Positions 11,053-23,027 are shown, numbered from the stretch's first letter. The stretch: DNA of 64,000 nucleotides from Schistosoma haematobium (GCF_000699445.3 NC_067200.1:13973256-14037255); one strand, 5' to 3'. Translations and numbers: made by a program. Notes: a model not told the origin generated them from the letters alone.

Positions 11053-12073
11053 ATATATATTTTACTAAGTTTCATGATGGTCCATTTGTTTCTTCATGAT
11101 TTATAACTATTGAATATACAATACAAATACATATCCAATCTAATCTATATCATGTATTCTCAATAAAATTTACATTTTTTAAAAATATAATACAACATGA
11201 AGATGTATATTGAATAGTGATCGTTTTTTTAAAAACAAAAAATACGCGCTTCATTTAAAAATGTTTAATAATAGTTTAAGGTGGATTTACACGCAACGTT
11301 TCCATGTAAACCTAATGTATCGCCCAGTGTAATAACGGTCATGTCCACGTTTATGTAATCATAGCATTTGTCATGTTATAATGTATTTTTTTATTAAATA
11401 ACTAGAGTATGCTGTAATTTTTGCTTTGGTTGTAATTTTTATTCACCATGTCCGACTGAGTTACACTGTACGTTCATTGCATATTGGAATGATATCCCAA
11501 ATCATAGTAAGTCTAATCACATCGTTGATTTTTTTCTAAATAGACAGTTAGAGTCACATTTTAGCTATAAAAATAATACTCAAAACAAAACCGATTAACA
11601 TTTTATGACATAAGACTAGCCAGCTTGCCTGAAGAAATACGTTGACTTGAGTAGTAGCAGCAGCAAAAACCCAGAAAACAATGCTGAATCGAAGAAAATT
11701 TGGGCCAACATTTAGAATATTACACTAATTGCGGCATTTTAGCACACTGAAACATTAAATTATGTAGTTACACAAAAAAAATAGGTGAAAAGGCATAGAA
11801 CGAAAAAAACCGACCTCCATTGCTTACAAAGATGGTGGATATAATAATTCCCGCCTCATTCTGATTGTTTGCTAAGCCGACTGCCATGTTTACGAAATCG
11901 AATTGCGTTTAATTGCAGCCATAGTTTATTATTTAATATTTCCATTTAACTCTATCATAAATTATATTCTATGGTATGATATATTATTGTTTATATATTT
12001 ATTGGTACATACCTTATCAAAAGAGACATGAATGACTAGTGTATATCTACATTTATATATATGCATGTATACT
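11053..12073. other. no recognised gene
   Basis: About 1 kb of AT-rich sequence. The stretch 11800-11910 is less AT-rich (around AAACCGACCTCCATTGC), but no exon, promoter or repeat family could be assigned. Confidence 0.4.
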
Positions 12074-12187
12074 TAGCGTTTTTTTAGCTAGTTCGTTTTC
12101 TGCGGGATGGGGTCGCTAACCTCATGCCCAACCCTCCTCCTTTACCCCGGCTTGGGACCGGCAGTAACTCTAGAAGAGCTACAGACG
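12074..12187 (+). repeat. F-module, short conserved repeat
   Basis: About 110 bp, also present on the minus strand at about 33855-33965 and 58820-58922. Shared blocks are TTTTTTAGC, GGGATGGGGTCGCTAACC, CCTCCTCCTTTACCC and CTCTAGAAGAGCTAC. Flanks differ. Probably a fragment of a larger retroelement. Confidence 0.6.
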
Positions 12188-12378
12188 GAGTTATATGCGT
12201 GTATAGTTGTTGATAAAAACTAATTTAAGACATTGAATTTTATGTAAAAATACCAACTGAATATGAAATGTAGTCTGGAAAGCTGTTTTTTTTTTCTATA
12301 AAAAAGAGGAAAAAATGTTTGTTTATTTTGAAACAAATAACTTGCAGAAATAACATTAAATGATGTTTTACTTATGTG

Positions 12379-12379
<1 letters not shown>

Positions 12380-12409
<30 letters not shown>

Positions 12410-12410
12410 C
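12380..12410. repeat. AT microsatellite
   Basis: A run of alternating A and T directly before an LTR-4 unit. Confidence 0.8.
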
Positions 12411-12411
12411 T

Positions 12412-12687
12412 TGTAGTGAACGAGAACACAAGTGAAGATAATCGAAAGCATTCAGACATAGTACGTCTTAGTAAAATGTGAGAATCATACAGTAAATAAT
12501 TCATTCGCAAAATGTCAATCAATTGTCGCAAAACTGACTGTTCCTTTTGCAAATATCAGTCAATGGTCTCGCACTTCATTGTTCCTGCATTTCTATACTA
12601 ATCGCTTACTGTTCCCGTTCGTTCCTCCTCGATCTCCATGACTAGTATTACATAATACTTATATCGATATAAGTAGCACATACCACA
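12412..12687 (+). mobile_element. LTR-4 (LTR-like unit)
   Basis: Begins TGTAGTGAACGAGAACAC and ends near CATACCACA. Near its 3' end is a perfect hairpin-forming palindrome ACTTATATCGATATAAGT at about 12656-12673. The family recurs at 12773, 14833, 25895(-), 27304 and 59662(-). No target duplication is visible for this copy. Confidence 0.65.
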
Positions 12688-12772
12688 CCAACTAGCACCT
12701 AAATTGCAGGCTCGCATTGGCATACGCATAACAGCACCCTCCCCCACCCTCCTGAGTGGCAGCGACATCAAA

Positions 12773-13039
12773 TGTAGTGAACGAGAACACAAGCGAGGAT
12801 AATCGAATATATTTGAACAAACGAATTACGGAACATCATTGTAAAATCTGAGAACTATACAGCAGATAATTCATTTGCAAAATGTCAGTCAGTCGTCTCA
12901 GACTTGATTTTTCCTTCGTTTCCACACCAATCATTTCTCTTTTGTTTGATCTTCTTAACCTTCTACTGCCAGACACTCCACTTACTATTAGTGATACATA
13001 CTACTTATATATCAGTCGAAATCAGTAGCAAACACCACA
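12773..13039 (+). mobile_element. LTR-4 copy
   Basis: Begins TGTAGTGAACGAGAACAC and ends CACCACA. The terminal hairpin is degraded. It lies 85 bp from the previous copy in the same orientation, so the two could once have flanked an internal region, but the gap holds no retroelement sequence. Confidence 0.65.
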
Positions 13040-13403
13040 ACATTATCATCAAAATAATGCATTTTCAAACTATGTTGTAAAATTCTGTAATGTGTATTTT
13101 AAAATTAATTTAGTCTAGTTAAAGTGTTATTAAGTATTAACAATGAATAGATAATTGTTGTTGTTTTACAGTAGGACTCTTGAAAATTAAGAGCTTGAAA
13201 TGATGTTTATCAATTCAACTATTCCATTTATAATAAGTCACATCACTTAAACTATTCATCTTAAAGGTATATCGTCATTATTTATTAAACAATCATAATA
13301 GTTGTCAAGTATATTTTTTTCTAAGAAAAAGAAAGATTATCCTCACGATTCATATTAATCCGTAATGAAATGATATAGTAGTATTGGAGAATAAAAATGA
13401 TGA
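13040..13403. other. no recognised feature
   Basis: AT-rich, no assignment. Confidence 0.4.
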
Positions 13404-13705
13404 GTTTCTAAGGTGAGACTATAATTTATGGACGACCTTTGAGCTAAGCTACACTGACCTTGAGAGTGTCCACCTAATATCTATGACCAAATGAGGGTTC
13501 TAAATCTGTATGAGGAATTTGAATTGTTTTACAGTTGATGATTAACGTTGGGAATTAGATTTCGAGTTTTCATCACGAATTGACATCTGCTATAATGCCA
13601 AAACTATTTAACCAAATTGGATGAGTGAGTTTCGAGCCAATATCCGCTGCCTATTATCTTATACTTTATTGGTTCGTCCATTACTTATAGTTGCGCCGTT
13701 TCTAA
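13404..13705 (+). mobile_element. Merlin-like MITE with 8-bp target duplication
   Basis: The unit 13412-13697 has inverted ends GGTGAGACTATAATTTATGG and the complement-like TCGTCCATTACTTATAG near 13674-13690. It is flanked by exact 8-bp duplicates GTTTCTAA (13404-13411 and 13698-13705). The right half matches the transposase-bearing relict at 48757-49530. Merlin elements, known from schistosomes, make 8-9 bp duplications. The family call rests on that relict; the TIR and duplication are seen directly. Confidence 0.75.
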
Positions 13706-14832
13706 TTACGAATGTTGTAGATTTGAGTTATAATTTACATCGTCAATACTTTAGTGTAAGAGATGAATTCAATCATATTGTTGATCAAATAAACAGATAT
13801 AACACATTGTACATCAATTTCCTTATTTACCATTTTTGTGATCACTTTTAAATCATGTGAAAGAAGTCCTGCTTTGAAATACTCATTAAATATAAGTAGA
13901 TGAAGGATGAAGGATCAAGCAGGCATTGAATTTTAGCTTGAGAATGTATTTACAAATAAAAACAGAGTTAATAATTACGTTTGTTTATAACTCCCTATAA
14001 TCAAAATTATGATCAATCAAGACGAACTCTTCATTCAAAGACATCTACATGGTAAGTAGAAGTCTTCCAAAAGTGATTATATTGAATCTTCTTAGCATTG
14101 CCGAAGCAATAGCCATACACCTGGGAAAACCATGGTCTTAATGTCTCACAATTTCTTGTTCTTTTTTCTTCATACTCTTCTTCCTTTACAACCATCTGCT
14201 TTTCCTTGCATCTTCTCCTTAAACCTTTTATCCCAAACTGGTTTATTTCTATTCCTATGATCTTTTTGTTTATATTTAGTTTCGATTTCAACATTTTACC
14301 CTATCATGCTGAACCATCCTTTCCCAATGATAATTTCTGTATCTATCTTTATGATGAATATTTAAGCCCCTTAACAATCAAAGGATTATTAGTTACCATG
14401 TTTATAAAATAAAATTTTAATACATCTTTTTGTTCGATGTCACTATCACCATGTTTCACAAAAGTTTATTATCATTATTATTATTATTATTACTATTATT
14501 ATTATTATCATCCTGAAAAATAAGTTTATACATATGGTATTGTACAGAGTTGAAAATGAATCCACCGAAAAGAGAACTCATCGCTGAATCAACCTTTCTT
14601 ATTTAAAATCATCGTAAGCTTTATAAAACACTGACATGAACTACTATATTCTAATTAGAATTACTTTACATTGACATTCACGTATTCTAAAGGTGAATAA
14701 TCGTTAATTTATATTACAAACTGATTAAATTACAAAATGAATGATACAAATTGTTAGATCCTAATTCAGTTATCTATTTCATACTCTCCATGAGAACTGT
14801 TCCAATATGAACATATAATAAGTACATACTAT
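13706..14832. other. no recognised gene; ATT microsatellite
   Basis: AT-rich, with an (ATT)n microsatellite at about 14470-14512. The paired frames at 14031-14294 (-) and 14206-14412 (+) show no domain. Confidence 0.4.
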
Positions 14833-15126
14833 TGTAGTGAACAGAACACCAGTGCGGTCAGTCATATGTATTTAACACGAAATTACAGAGCATCTCAATA
14901 AAATCTGAGAATCATATAGTAAATAGCTAATCAATCCATCGTCTCAAATTTAACTGTTCCTTTGTAAATATCAGTCGATTGTCTCAAATTTCATTGTTTA
15001 TGGTTTTTCATACCAATTGCATTCCGTTTCCGTTCTTTCCTTATCGATCTTCTGCTGAAATACATTCTATGCATGACCACTGTTATAAACTATTGATATG
15101 GATATAAGTAACCCACACCACACTAT
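14829..15126 (+). mobile_element. LTR-4 copy with 4-bp target duplication
   Basis: The unit 14833-15122 (290 bp) begins TGTAGTGAAC and ends CACCACA, with direct CTAT on each side (14829-14832 and 15123-15126). The TG...CA ends and 4-bp duplication are those of an integrase-made solo LTR. Confidence 0.75.
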
Positions 15127-15344
15127 CATAATATATCTAGGTACAAAATAACAAATATATTTTGATTGTAATTATGCACTTTAATGTGTTGTTTCCAAGC
15201 AAACGGTACTACAGGTTTTGTTTTTCCCTAAATTCAAAAGTTGCCAATCAACAATCTTTCTTTAAGTGTTTAACACTTAATGTTAATTTCCTTTAAAAAA
15301 TATATTGTGTATGTTAATATGAAGAAAAATAAAGTATACGATGT
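15127..15344. other. no recognised feature
   Basis: AT-rich spacer. Confidence 0.4.
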
Positions 15345-15740
15345 ATAAGAAGGACCTGATACACATGACATTGATCACCATCCAGTGATCAATCAATTGT
15401 GATTATATCTCAGTCTTACAGGAGGTCAGTCGCGGCCCGGACAGCCCGGTGTTAAAGTCTGCGAAGCTGGTTGACACGGGATCGAATCCGTCAGGGAGCA
15501 CCAGTTCCCTCAAGATTACAGGTACACCTTGCTGATGAGTGCCAAGTAGCACGAAAGCCGTGTCCAGGGTTTCCTGTTGCCCACCTTCAACCACCATTTT
15601 ATCTCGACATAGTGCACGCAGTATCGGGTCACCTAGACTAGTGACCACATTGCAACTTGGTGGATAACATTCGATCTGCACTAAGAAGGACTCGACACAC
15701 ATGACATTGATCACCGCCCGCTGATCAATCAATTGTGAAA
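15345..15740 (+). mobile_element. SINE-C, complete monomer with dimer junctions
   Basis: The block ACATGACATTGATCACC plus GATCAATCAATTGTGA occurs at both ends (about 15365-15403 and 15698-15738), about 335 bp apart. This is therefore one full monomer plus the end of another, i.e. a former tandem. Inside are an A-box-like region near 15440-15460, B box GGGATCGAATCCG (15478-15490), an intact hammerhead and a downstream GTGCACGCAGTATCGGGTC block. No coding content is believed. Confidence 0.85.
15523..15578 (+). ncRNA. hammerhead ribozyme, SINE-C type, core intact
   Basis: CUGAUGAG at 15532-15539, stem II GUGC/GCAC, GAAA, cleavage GUC at 15562-15564. Stem I pairs CCUUG with CAGGG. Confidence 0.8.
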
Positions 15741-16014
15741 GTTCGCACATTGAAGGAAGTAATTAAAGGTTATATTAATATACTACTTAATCATGTGGTT
15801 GACGGTTTAATCTATTTAGTTATATAACATTTTGAAAAAATATTATTACTAATATGGAATATTATCTACAATTAAATAATTCATAAGCAATATAATTTAT
15901 AAACAATGTGTGTTAAGTTGAAAACACTCCAAAAGACTTTCGAGTTATGTAACGGTTTTAGTTTTTTTTAATAATGATTTTAGTGAAATACGGTGAACTC
16001 AAGACAGTCAGTTA
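15741..16014. other. no recognised feature
   Basis: AT-rich spacer. Confidence 0.4.
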
Positions 16015-16620
16015 TATCTTTTCAGTGGTTGAGTTCATGAGTAAACTGAAGCTAGACCACCGTGAAAAACCTGGAAGCACTGGATGATCATATCTTCATA
16101 TCGTAGGACTCCTCAACAGTGCGCATCCACGATCCTGCCTCATGAGATTCAAGCCCAGGATCTATCAGTCGAGCGGGCAAACGCTTAACTTCTAGACCAC
16201 TGAGTCAGCCAGCATCAAATCGTGTTAATGCCTAATTTTAACCAATCCACGAAATTTCGCCAACGTCCACCGTTGTCTTCAGTGAGTTAATATTTCACAA
16301 CAGACCCAGTTGAACACCACTGGTCACTGCTTCTCACTGGAACTTCGAAAAAATACCGCTTGATGTCAGTTACCAGCGAGCATATGTTGATGAATATCAG
16401 AAGTGTTTTTGTGGATATTATAGTAATTACAATGGTTGAGATCATGGTCTAATGGTTAAGCGCTCGCGCTCCCGTGTTCGAATCTCGCAAGACAGGATCG
16501 TGGATGCGTACTGTTGAGCAGTCTCACAACAGAACGAAACGGCCATCTAGTGCTTCGAGACTCATGATCTCAACCACTGAAATTACTATAATATCTACAA
16601 AAACCCTCCTGATATTATAA
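16015..16620. mobile_element. SINE-B fold-back pair
   Basis: Left arm 16015-16445 is on the minus strand; right arm 16446-16620 is on the plus strand and starts inside the tRNA-like region (GGTCTAATGGTTAAGCGCTC). Both ribozymes are damaged: the left lost CGAAAC and the right reads TTGAGCAG. The left arm ends with the tail block ATTATAGTAATTACAATGG, showing it is part of a longer tandem. Confidence 0.7.
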
Positions 16621-16700
16621 ATATATAATATATTTGTAATATTCCAATCAGTAAAAAAATTAGATTTTCTGACGTTTCGTGACATAGTGTAGAATAAATA
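16621..16700 (-). repeat. Penelope-like end fragment (H-repeat)
   Basis: Shares AATATATTTGTAATAT and TTTTCTGACGTT with 54490-54590. On the minus strand it reads CACGAAACGTCAG, resembling the 3' half of a hammerhead with a minimal stem III. The 5' half is absent here. Confidence 0.45.
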
Positions 16701-16779
16701 AATAACCAAATCAAAATTAATCCAAATTCTGATATTATTTCTTTACATTGTATGATTTACTTAAATTCAATATAAACAT

Positions 16780-16875
16780 CAACACTGGTTTGAAAGTATA
16801 TTCAGCTGACGAATCATAAATAGGACGAAACACATCACCCTGATTTCATTACTAACCATTATCTATCTTTTCTTA
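16780..16875 (+). repeat. SINE-A ribozyme region, decayed
   Basis: CAGCTGACGAATC and TAGGACGAAAC identify the SINE-A hammerhead. Stem II no longer pairs, so it is inactive. Confidence 0.65.
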
Positions 16876-17344
16876 TCAATATATACAATTGTATAGACTA
16901 TATAAATGATAGACATTTAAATCAAATACATAATTGTAATACCCTTGTCCATTTATTATATCTCAATGGAAAACAAATACATTGTGGTAGGTATATATGA
17001 CATGTATAATAAAGTAAGCCAAAATTCTATTATAGTTATTCTAATGTGTACAATTTGTTGACTTACATCAATGATACTTGTTGATTATCAAAATGATTGA
17101 TTTTCCATAAAGTAAAAAACATTAAAAAAATATAGTTGTCATGACAATATTTAAAAAAAAACATATCGATATGTTTTTCCATTTTTTTTTGTTTTGTAAA
17201 ACGTTTAACAGTTTCGTATAATGTTTCATGGTTTATTGTTTAAAAAAAAAGAAAAGAAAAGTACATTTTTGATGTAAATGACACTTTAAAATGTCATAAT
17301 GTCTACATGATGCTTCTTCTATTCATTTTACATTTCAATAGGGA
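16876..17344. other. no recognised feature
   Basis: AT-rich with several A or T homopolymer runs (17120-17260). Confidence 0.4.
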
Positions 17345-17715
17345 ACGTCAAGATAGTCTCATTATATACAGAACTGAAATTTGGATAACTACGACAATAA
17401 TCATTAAAAATGTACAAGTACTGATAAACAAATTGTCTACATAAGAGACTCAATGTCCGTTGATTGAATACCATCAGCAATAGTCTACTGTGTGAGAGGA
17501 CAAACCATATTTAAACTAAAGAGGAAATTAGTTGAAGGCAGTGGAAGTGAAGGTCACTAAATGGAATCACAAGGTAGGTATTAATTTGGAATTTCGAAGG
17601 GAAACGGAATAGAGCAGAACGAAGAACTTAATAAGTCGGAAATTGGAAGCAGACATCAAAAGGATGGGAAACCTGTGCTCTTCCATGAGAGAAAACCGAC
17701 GTAAGTAAGTAATTG
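17345..17715 (+). pseudogene. RTE-A 3' end, heavily decayed
   Basis: The order of RTE-A 3' blocks is still visible: CAAGTACTGATAAACAAATT, ATCAGCAATAGTCTACTGTG, GAGAAAACCGACGTAAGTAAG. No frame of useful length remains. It ends in (GTAA)n. Confidence 0.7.
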
Positions 17716-18374
17716 TTTTATTTACTAAGATATTCAGTTTTGTGTAGAGCTGTGTATTCTAGGTTAGATTGTTTAAATCCACATCTTTCACTATCAATTT
17801 GGACGATATCTTCAGTTCGTACTTCTTGCAAACGTGAGCTTTTATTCAATTCTAAAAGTGTTATATCAGTGCTTTTCATTAGTCATATTTATAGTGGTTT
17901 TTCATCATTATTCATTCTTACATTCATAATGACTGTCCTTTTCTAACGTTTTTTTACGGTGAAACGGATTGAGCTTTTCCACATTCGTTGATAATATTGG
18001 TTTGTTTTCAGTATTCATTATTCTTAATTCCGTTTAAGTGGAATGGTTGTAGACGTTCTCGGTATTTTTGGAGTCAATATCAATATAATTACAAATATAA
18101 AAAACATAACCAAAAATAATTACTAATCATAGACAAGGTAACCAAGATGAACTGATGTAATATTTGTAGAATAACTTAAAAGATAAATTCCACATGGAGT
18201 AGCTTCTGATGATGTTGTCCAAAACGAAAGTAAAAACTTCGAATTCGAACTATTTGGCTCAGTAACCATAATAACATCAAAAACACTCACCTAAATTTGA
18301 AGTTGTCCTCCTGCTTTCAATACTTCAGTGAAATAACGAAGAATTTTCGAAAGTACATTTGGATATATATGTAA
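17716..18374. other. no gene recognised; possible retroelement debris
   Basis: A block at 18195-18225 (CTGATGATGTTGTCC then AAAACGAAAG) resembles the minus strand of 63144-63180. No coding frame is recognisable. Confidence 0.35.
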
Positions 18375-18835
18375 GCAACGACAGATTATGGCTAGCAGTG
18401 GAATCCAAGACGTGCGTTTCGTCCCATTTAGGACTCGTCAGCTGGATGTACCTGCATCTTAAAGTTGATGTTCATTTCGAAAATCAATCCAAATAATGTT
18501 CGCTCAAAACGCTATTGCGTTATCCACTTATCCATTGAGTCCAGATAGCCACTAGCTTGTTCAATGTGGCAAAGTTTTATTTCAACTTATATTGTTTGTT
18601 TGAATGTTTCCATTGATGTTCAGGACCCTTGTTGACATATATGTATGCTGTACGGATCGCCTCAATATCGCCAGTAAGTCACAAGGATTATCAGAAAAGA
18701 TAAATAGTGGCTAGCAGTGGAATTCAGGAAGTGCATTTCGTTTTATTTGTGACTCGTCAATTTGATGTGCCTGCACCTAAGAGTTCATATTCACTCTAGG
18801 ACTCAAATCCAGTACCGTTCACTTTAACTTTTATC
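18375..18835 (-). mobile_element. SINE-A tandem (about 1.4 monomers)
   Basis: Two minus-strand SINE-A units lie head to tail: a full unit at 18375-18685 and a partial one at 18695-18835, with tail blocks (TAGTGGCTAGCAGTGGAAT) about 325 bp apart. The left unit has an intact hammerhead. The right one reads TTGACGAG and has lost its cleavage triplet. Tandem organisation is the known form of Smα arrays. Confidence 0.8.
18395..18455 (-). ncRNA. hammerhead ribozyme, SINE-A type, core intact
   Basis: On the minus strand CUGACGAG (18441-18434), stem II GUCC/GGAC, CGAAAC, GUC (18411-18409). Stem I pairs CCAG with UUGG. All invariant bases are present. Confidence 0.8.
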
Positions 18836-18949
18836 GAGTTTCGTTGGAAAAACTTGTTTTTTTGCTACGGTTTGATCATTGCGTCCACCATTATTCAGTA
18901 TCAACAAGGATTTTATATTTGTACACTTATACTTCAAACAATAACCAAG

Positions 18950-19400
18950 ATACTGTACTGTCAGTCATTATGCCAAGCCCATATACCTTATTCTAGCTTC
19001 CGGACATCCCATTTTATTCATTCTACTCGAGCCATACTTTGACCTTGTTATTTATTCGCTTATCAATCTAGATTGTTTTTATATGAGCGCATATGTGCGT
19101 GCCCTTCTTATTCCATTAATCACATGTCTGTAGCTTTATTTTGTCTGACTATAAATATTGAGTAACGCTTGACAAAGATGGAGTTGGCTTCCCAGCCATC
19201 TTCCATACGTGTCATTTTGCTTTGCTATGCTCCATTCGCTCCCTGTACGAAATATATGTATTCTCAAGTCAATTCTCGTTATTCGACTTATTTAATTCCG
19301 TTATTGGATAACGCGATTCAAGTCGACGATTATATACGAGAATAGGCGATAACAATCATTTATACGATTATGGAGTCAGATCCACGGGCCACTAAAATAC
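18950..19400 (+). mobile_element. LTR-1 solo LTR with 4-bp target duplication
   Basis: The LTR 18954-19396 (443 bp) begins TGTACTGTCAG and ends CACTAAA. It is flanked by exact ATAC (18950-18953 and 19397-19400). It matches the arms at 55748-56852. The terminal TGTAGTG/CACTAAA relation is near-inverted. No internal region remains, so this is a recombination-type solo LTR. Confidence 0.85.
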
Positions 19401-19419
19401 TTTTATGAATTAAGGAAAT

Positions 19420-19605
19420 AGCATTTAGTAGTGGAATACAGGACGAGTGTTTTACATTATTAAGAACTTATTGGCTGGATGCACTTCTGGATATTGTTAA
19501 TTTTCACAATAGGATTCAAATTCAAGGTCCTGTGCTTCAAACTTTAACTCAGTATTTACTTAGCTAACAGTAGCCACTGACTTGGAAAATCGAATAGATT
19601 ATTTT
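19420..19605 (-). repeat. SINE-A, strongly decayed
   Basis: Minus-strand SINE-A order is recognisable (TAGTGGAATACAGGACG, then B-box-like and A-box-like regions). The ribozyme core is lost. Confidence 0.55.
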
Positions 19606-19616
19606 AAATACTAATA

Positions 19617-19885
19617 ATATCAGAAGTGTTTTTTGGATATTTTATTCATTTTTATAGTTGGGATCATCAGTCAACTGAATGCCGGCCAGTGGTTTAGTAG
19701 TTCAGCACTCGCACGCGAGACTGATATGTTCAGGGTTTGAATCTCGCGAGTAGTGATCGCAGATGCACACTGCTGAGGAGTCCCACAATGGGATGAAACG
19801 GCCGTCCAGTGATTCTGAGTTTTCCACAGTGGTCTAGCATCAATGGACTCATGATCTCAACCGTTGATATTATTAATATGTTGTC
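19617..19885 (+). mobile_element. SINE-B copy with fold-back stub
   Basis: A short minus-strand tail stub (19617-19675) is followed by a plus-strand tRNA-like region (from about 19680), B-box-like GGGTTTGAATC, hammerhead (19752-19815) and tail to TCATGATCTCAACC. Confidence 0.75.
19752..19815 (+). ncRNA. hammerhead ribozyme, SINE-B type, near-intact
   Basis: CUGAGGAG, stem II UCCC/GGGA, then UGAAAC instead of CGAAAC, so the stem II closing pair is G-U rather than G-C. GGCCGUC cleavage region and stem I (CACUG/CAGUG) are kept. Activity is plausible but probably reduced. Confidence 0.6.
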
Positions 19886-20284
19886 TTCTGTTTACCTAGT
19901 TAAATGTCGATAGAAGCTGATATGTTAAAAGCCGTTCTACCTTACAAATCATCAAGCTGATGTATTCATTTAATTTATTTTTAAATTATTTACTTTGTAA
20001 TTCCAATAATATGTTGATAGTTATATTACTTGTTGGTAAAAATCGAGGATTAGCATTCACATTGATAACACACATGTAACACAAAGTAATCCATAGTAAA
20101 CCAACCACAACATATGAATTCCGAAATTGAAGATTCAAACAAATTTTCACAGTGATGCATTCAGTTTATCTGTTTGATGTTGATTAACTAGTGAAAACAC
20201 TGTTTAATATTTGGTTAAGCAGTTAGAGTGAGTAAACCACTTAGTCTAATTTGAAAGATGATAAACGTAGCTGACCATTCATTA

Positions 20285-20815
20285 AATAGTTAATTTAATT
20301 TCTCTGGTAAAACCTAGGGTGAGGAGAGTTAGCTTTCCCTCTCTGAATGCTATCCCATGGCCAAGCGTATGCAGCCACTGTCAGGGAATTCCTACTCACT
20401 GACGTCTCGCGGCGGAGTTGTTGTTTACGAAGTTGAGATGACGAAAAGCGAATGTCTGAAGCATTAACCAGGTTGGTGGACACAAAGAGTCCACCTAGGA
20501 GAGTTGGAAAATCCTAATCCCAAACCAATAGTGCACATACGCCCTAGTATCCTGAAGGAATAAATGGAGTATGAACCTATTGTTGGTCACCTGTTACCAT
20601 GAGACTGCGTCTCCTTACGTTGCTCCATTGGCTTGTGGGTCAGACCGTTAGATCAAAGGTTCCGGGTGTGATCCCCTAAGAAAACCATCTCTTTTGCTCT
20701 GGGCATCCGGTCAGTATCCCAGCTCTCAAACGAAATCAAGTGGCTTGTATGGTGCATATGTATTGGATGCCCCTTTGTACCAATATTTATGTGTTCAAAT
20801 AAACAAAATACATAG
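20285..20815 (+). mobile_element. D-repeat copy
   Basis: Matches 7785-8290 over its length (GTCAGGGAATTCCTACTCAC, TTGTTGGTCACC, CTTTGTACCAATATTTATG) and ends in AAATAAACAAAATA. No protein recognised. Confidence 0.75.
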
Positions 20816-21094
20816 AATAAAGTTGTCTTGTATGTTCATAATAAAAGATTTAAATATTAATTGATTTGAGGTGTAAATACTTCATTTATTTACACTTAAG
20901 TTAATGAAAATAATAAAAAACCATGTATTGTGATTGGTGAATTTGATTTAATGTGATCAAATTATTATTCTACCATGACACTTAACAACAACTAGAAAAT
21001 TGTTTATTTCTTTTCATAGTTTTGGTTGTACAAGTAAATATTGTTCCTTCACGCCTAAATTGTATAAGTTTATAATTATAGTTGAAAATAATAT

Positions 21095-21302
21095 TAAGTG
21101 CTCGTGCACGAAACCAATGGGTCCTGGGTTTGAAACTCGCAAGAGGCGAGGTCGTGGATGCGCACTGCTGAAGAGTCCCACAATAAGACGGAACGGCCGT
21201 CCACTGCTTCCAGGTTCTCTATGGTGGTCTAGCTTCAACTGACTCATGATATAAACCGTTGAAATTACTATCATATCCACAACACCCATCTGATAATAAT
21301 AT
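21095..21302 (+). mobile_element. SINE-B copy, 5'-truncated
   Basis: Starts within the tRNA-like region (CTCGTGCACGAAACC). B-box-like GGGTTTGAAACTC, ribozyme with CUGAAGAG but CGGAAC in place of CGAAAC, and tail to CATCTGATAATA. Confidence 0.7.
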
Positions 21303-21361
21303 TTAACTTAGCAGAGAATAAATTTTCTAAATGTATTTCAATTGATGCCAATTTCTGAATA

Positions 21362-21515
21362 GGAATTTGTAGAGATTGTAATAATTTTAATAGTTGAATT
21401 TACGAGTCGATCTAAACTAGACCATCAGTGAAAACTTGAAAGTAATCAATGGCTATTTTGTTCTAGTACGGGACTCCTCAGTAGTGAGTCTCGTACTCAG
21501 TACCTTCGGCCATAA
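21362..21515 (-). mobile_element. SINE-B fragment
   Basis: Tail and ribozyme region on the minus strand. CGAAA reads CAAAA, so the core is broken. It faces the previous copy tail to tail. Confidence 0.65.
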
Positions 21516-21999
21516 CTTGTAAAAATCAAAATATTCGTCATAGATCATTCATATTAACTATAAAGTTTAAAACGAAATAAGAAGTAAAATGGGATGATTG
21601 ATTTTCAATGTTTCTTTTTTACCCGAGATCACAAATTATTAACATTCATCAAAACATTTACAGTTCAATTGAACGACACCATTTAATCTTGTTTCTTGCT
21701 GAGAAAAAGAAAACCAAAAATGTTTTACTAATCTAAATCTGAAATTTATATTTCATTTAACCTGATTTCTTTTCGGTAGTCATGGTGCCTTGTAATGATC
21801 TACTTTTCAAAATGCTTACCTTCCAAAGTTAGTTAATGAGTGGAGGTATGAAATTTTTTATTTATTTGACCTTGTTCATCTGTTTTTTCTTTATTCTTCT
21901 GACAGAATTAAATTATAAGAATTAATTAGAGAATTTACAATCACAGTAATTAAATGATATACATTCATTTAATAACGAGACAAATGGAGTGAAACATTT
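21516..21999. other. no recognised feature
   Basis: AT-rich. Confidence 0.4.
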
Positions 22000-22430
22000 T
22001 CAGTATAGGGTTATGGAGATTATTAAGTTTTTGATTGAAATGTTAGACTACTATTGAAAACCTGAAAGCACTGGACGGTTGTTTCGTTCTATTGTGGGAC
22101 TTCTCATCAATGCGCATCCATGATCCCGCTCGAGCGGTTCGAACACAGGGCCTTTAGTCTCTCAGGTGAACCTCCAGGCCACTAAGCCGGCATCCAGTGG
22201 TGTTAATGTCTAACCTCAATTGATCCGCGAAATTCCGTTAACATTTTCCATTGTACTTCTATTAGAACTCTGAGAATTCCTTCACGAAGCTACTCACTAG
22301 TGAGCACATCATAATTATCAGTATAGGGTTGTGAAGATTGTTAGATTTTAGATTGAGACTATGTGCTTTCACGTTTTCAGTGGTGGTCTAACTTCAATCG
22401 GTTCATGATCTCAATGAAAGATTTTTGTTT
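22000..22430. mobile_element. SINE-B fold-back pair
   Basis: A nearly full minus-strand copy (22000-22360) is joined to a short plus-strand tail (22361-22430, TTTTCAGTGGTGGTCTAAC). The ribozyme of the left arm is degraded. Confidence 0.7.
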
Positions 22431-22589
22431 AAATTAGATTTCTATGATGGTTCTAAACTATAATAGATTTTTACGATAATGAATATTACTGAATAGTAGT
22501 GTCACATAATGATAGAACTTTAAAGTGAGTATAAACCTGATATCAAATGAATAACTTAATAATTGAAGGGTAGAGGATTATAACAATCA

Positions 22590-22730
22590 AAATAATTTGA
22601 AATAAACGATATTGGGTTCAAGTCCTTGGGTGAACAATTCTCGGATTCACGTTCATCCAGCTGATGAGTCCCAAAATAGAACGAAACGCACGTTTTAGAT
22701 TCCACTGCTAGCCATCATTATTTGTAAAAA
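22590..22730 (+). mobile_element. SINE-A 3' half
   Basis: B-box-like GGGTTCAAGTCC, then hammerhead with CUGAUGAG and CGAAAC. The cleavage triplet is GUU rather than GUC and stem II has a mismatch. Tail reads CCACTGCTAGCCATC. Confidence 0.7.
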
Positions 22731-22742
22731 TCGATAGAAATG

Positions 22743-22930
22743 TTATTAGTATCAGAAAGGGTCTTGTGGAGATTGTAGTAATTTGAATAGTTGAGATCAT
22801 GAGTCCATTAAAGCTAGACCACCACTGAAAACTTGGAAGTACTGGATGGCTGTCTCGTCCTATTGTAGGACTCCTCAACAGTGCGCATTCACGACCCCGT
22901 CTCGCGGGATTTGGACCCAGGACCTATCAG
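22743..22930 (-). mobile_element. SINE-B fragment
   Basis: Tail, damaged ribozyme (CGAGAC in place of CGAAAC) and the start of the tRNA-like part on the minus strand. Confidence 0.65.
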
Positions 22931-23027
22931 AAATGTTATTGAACAATTGCTAGATAACATAATATTTAGTAAGAGAATTGATAAAACATTTTAATAAAAT
23001 GTCAATTCTATGGTAGTTATGTACAAA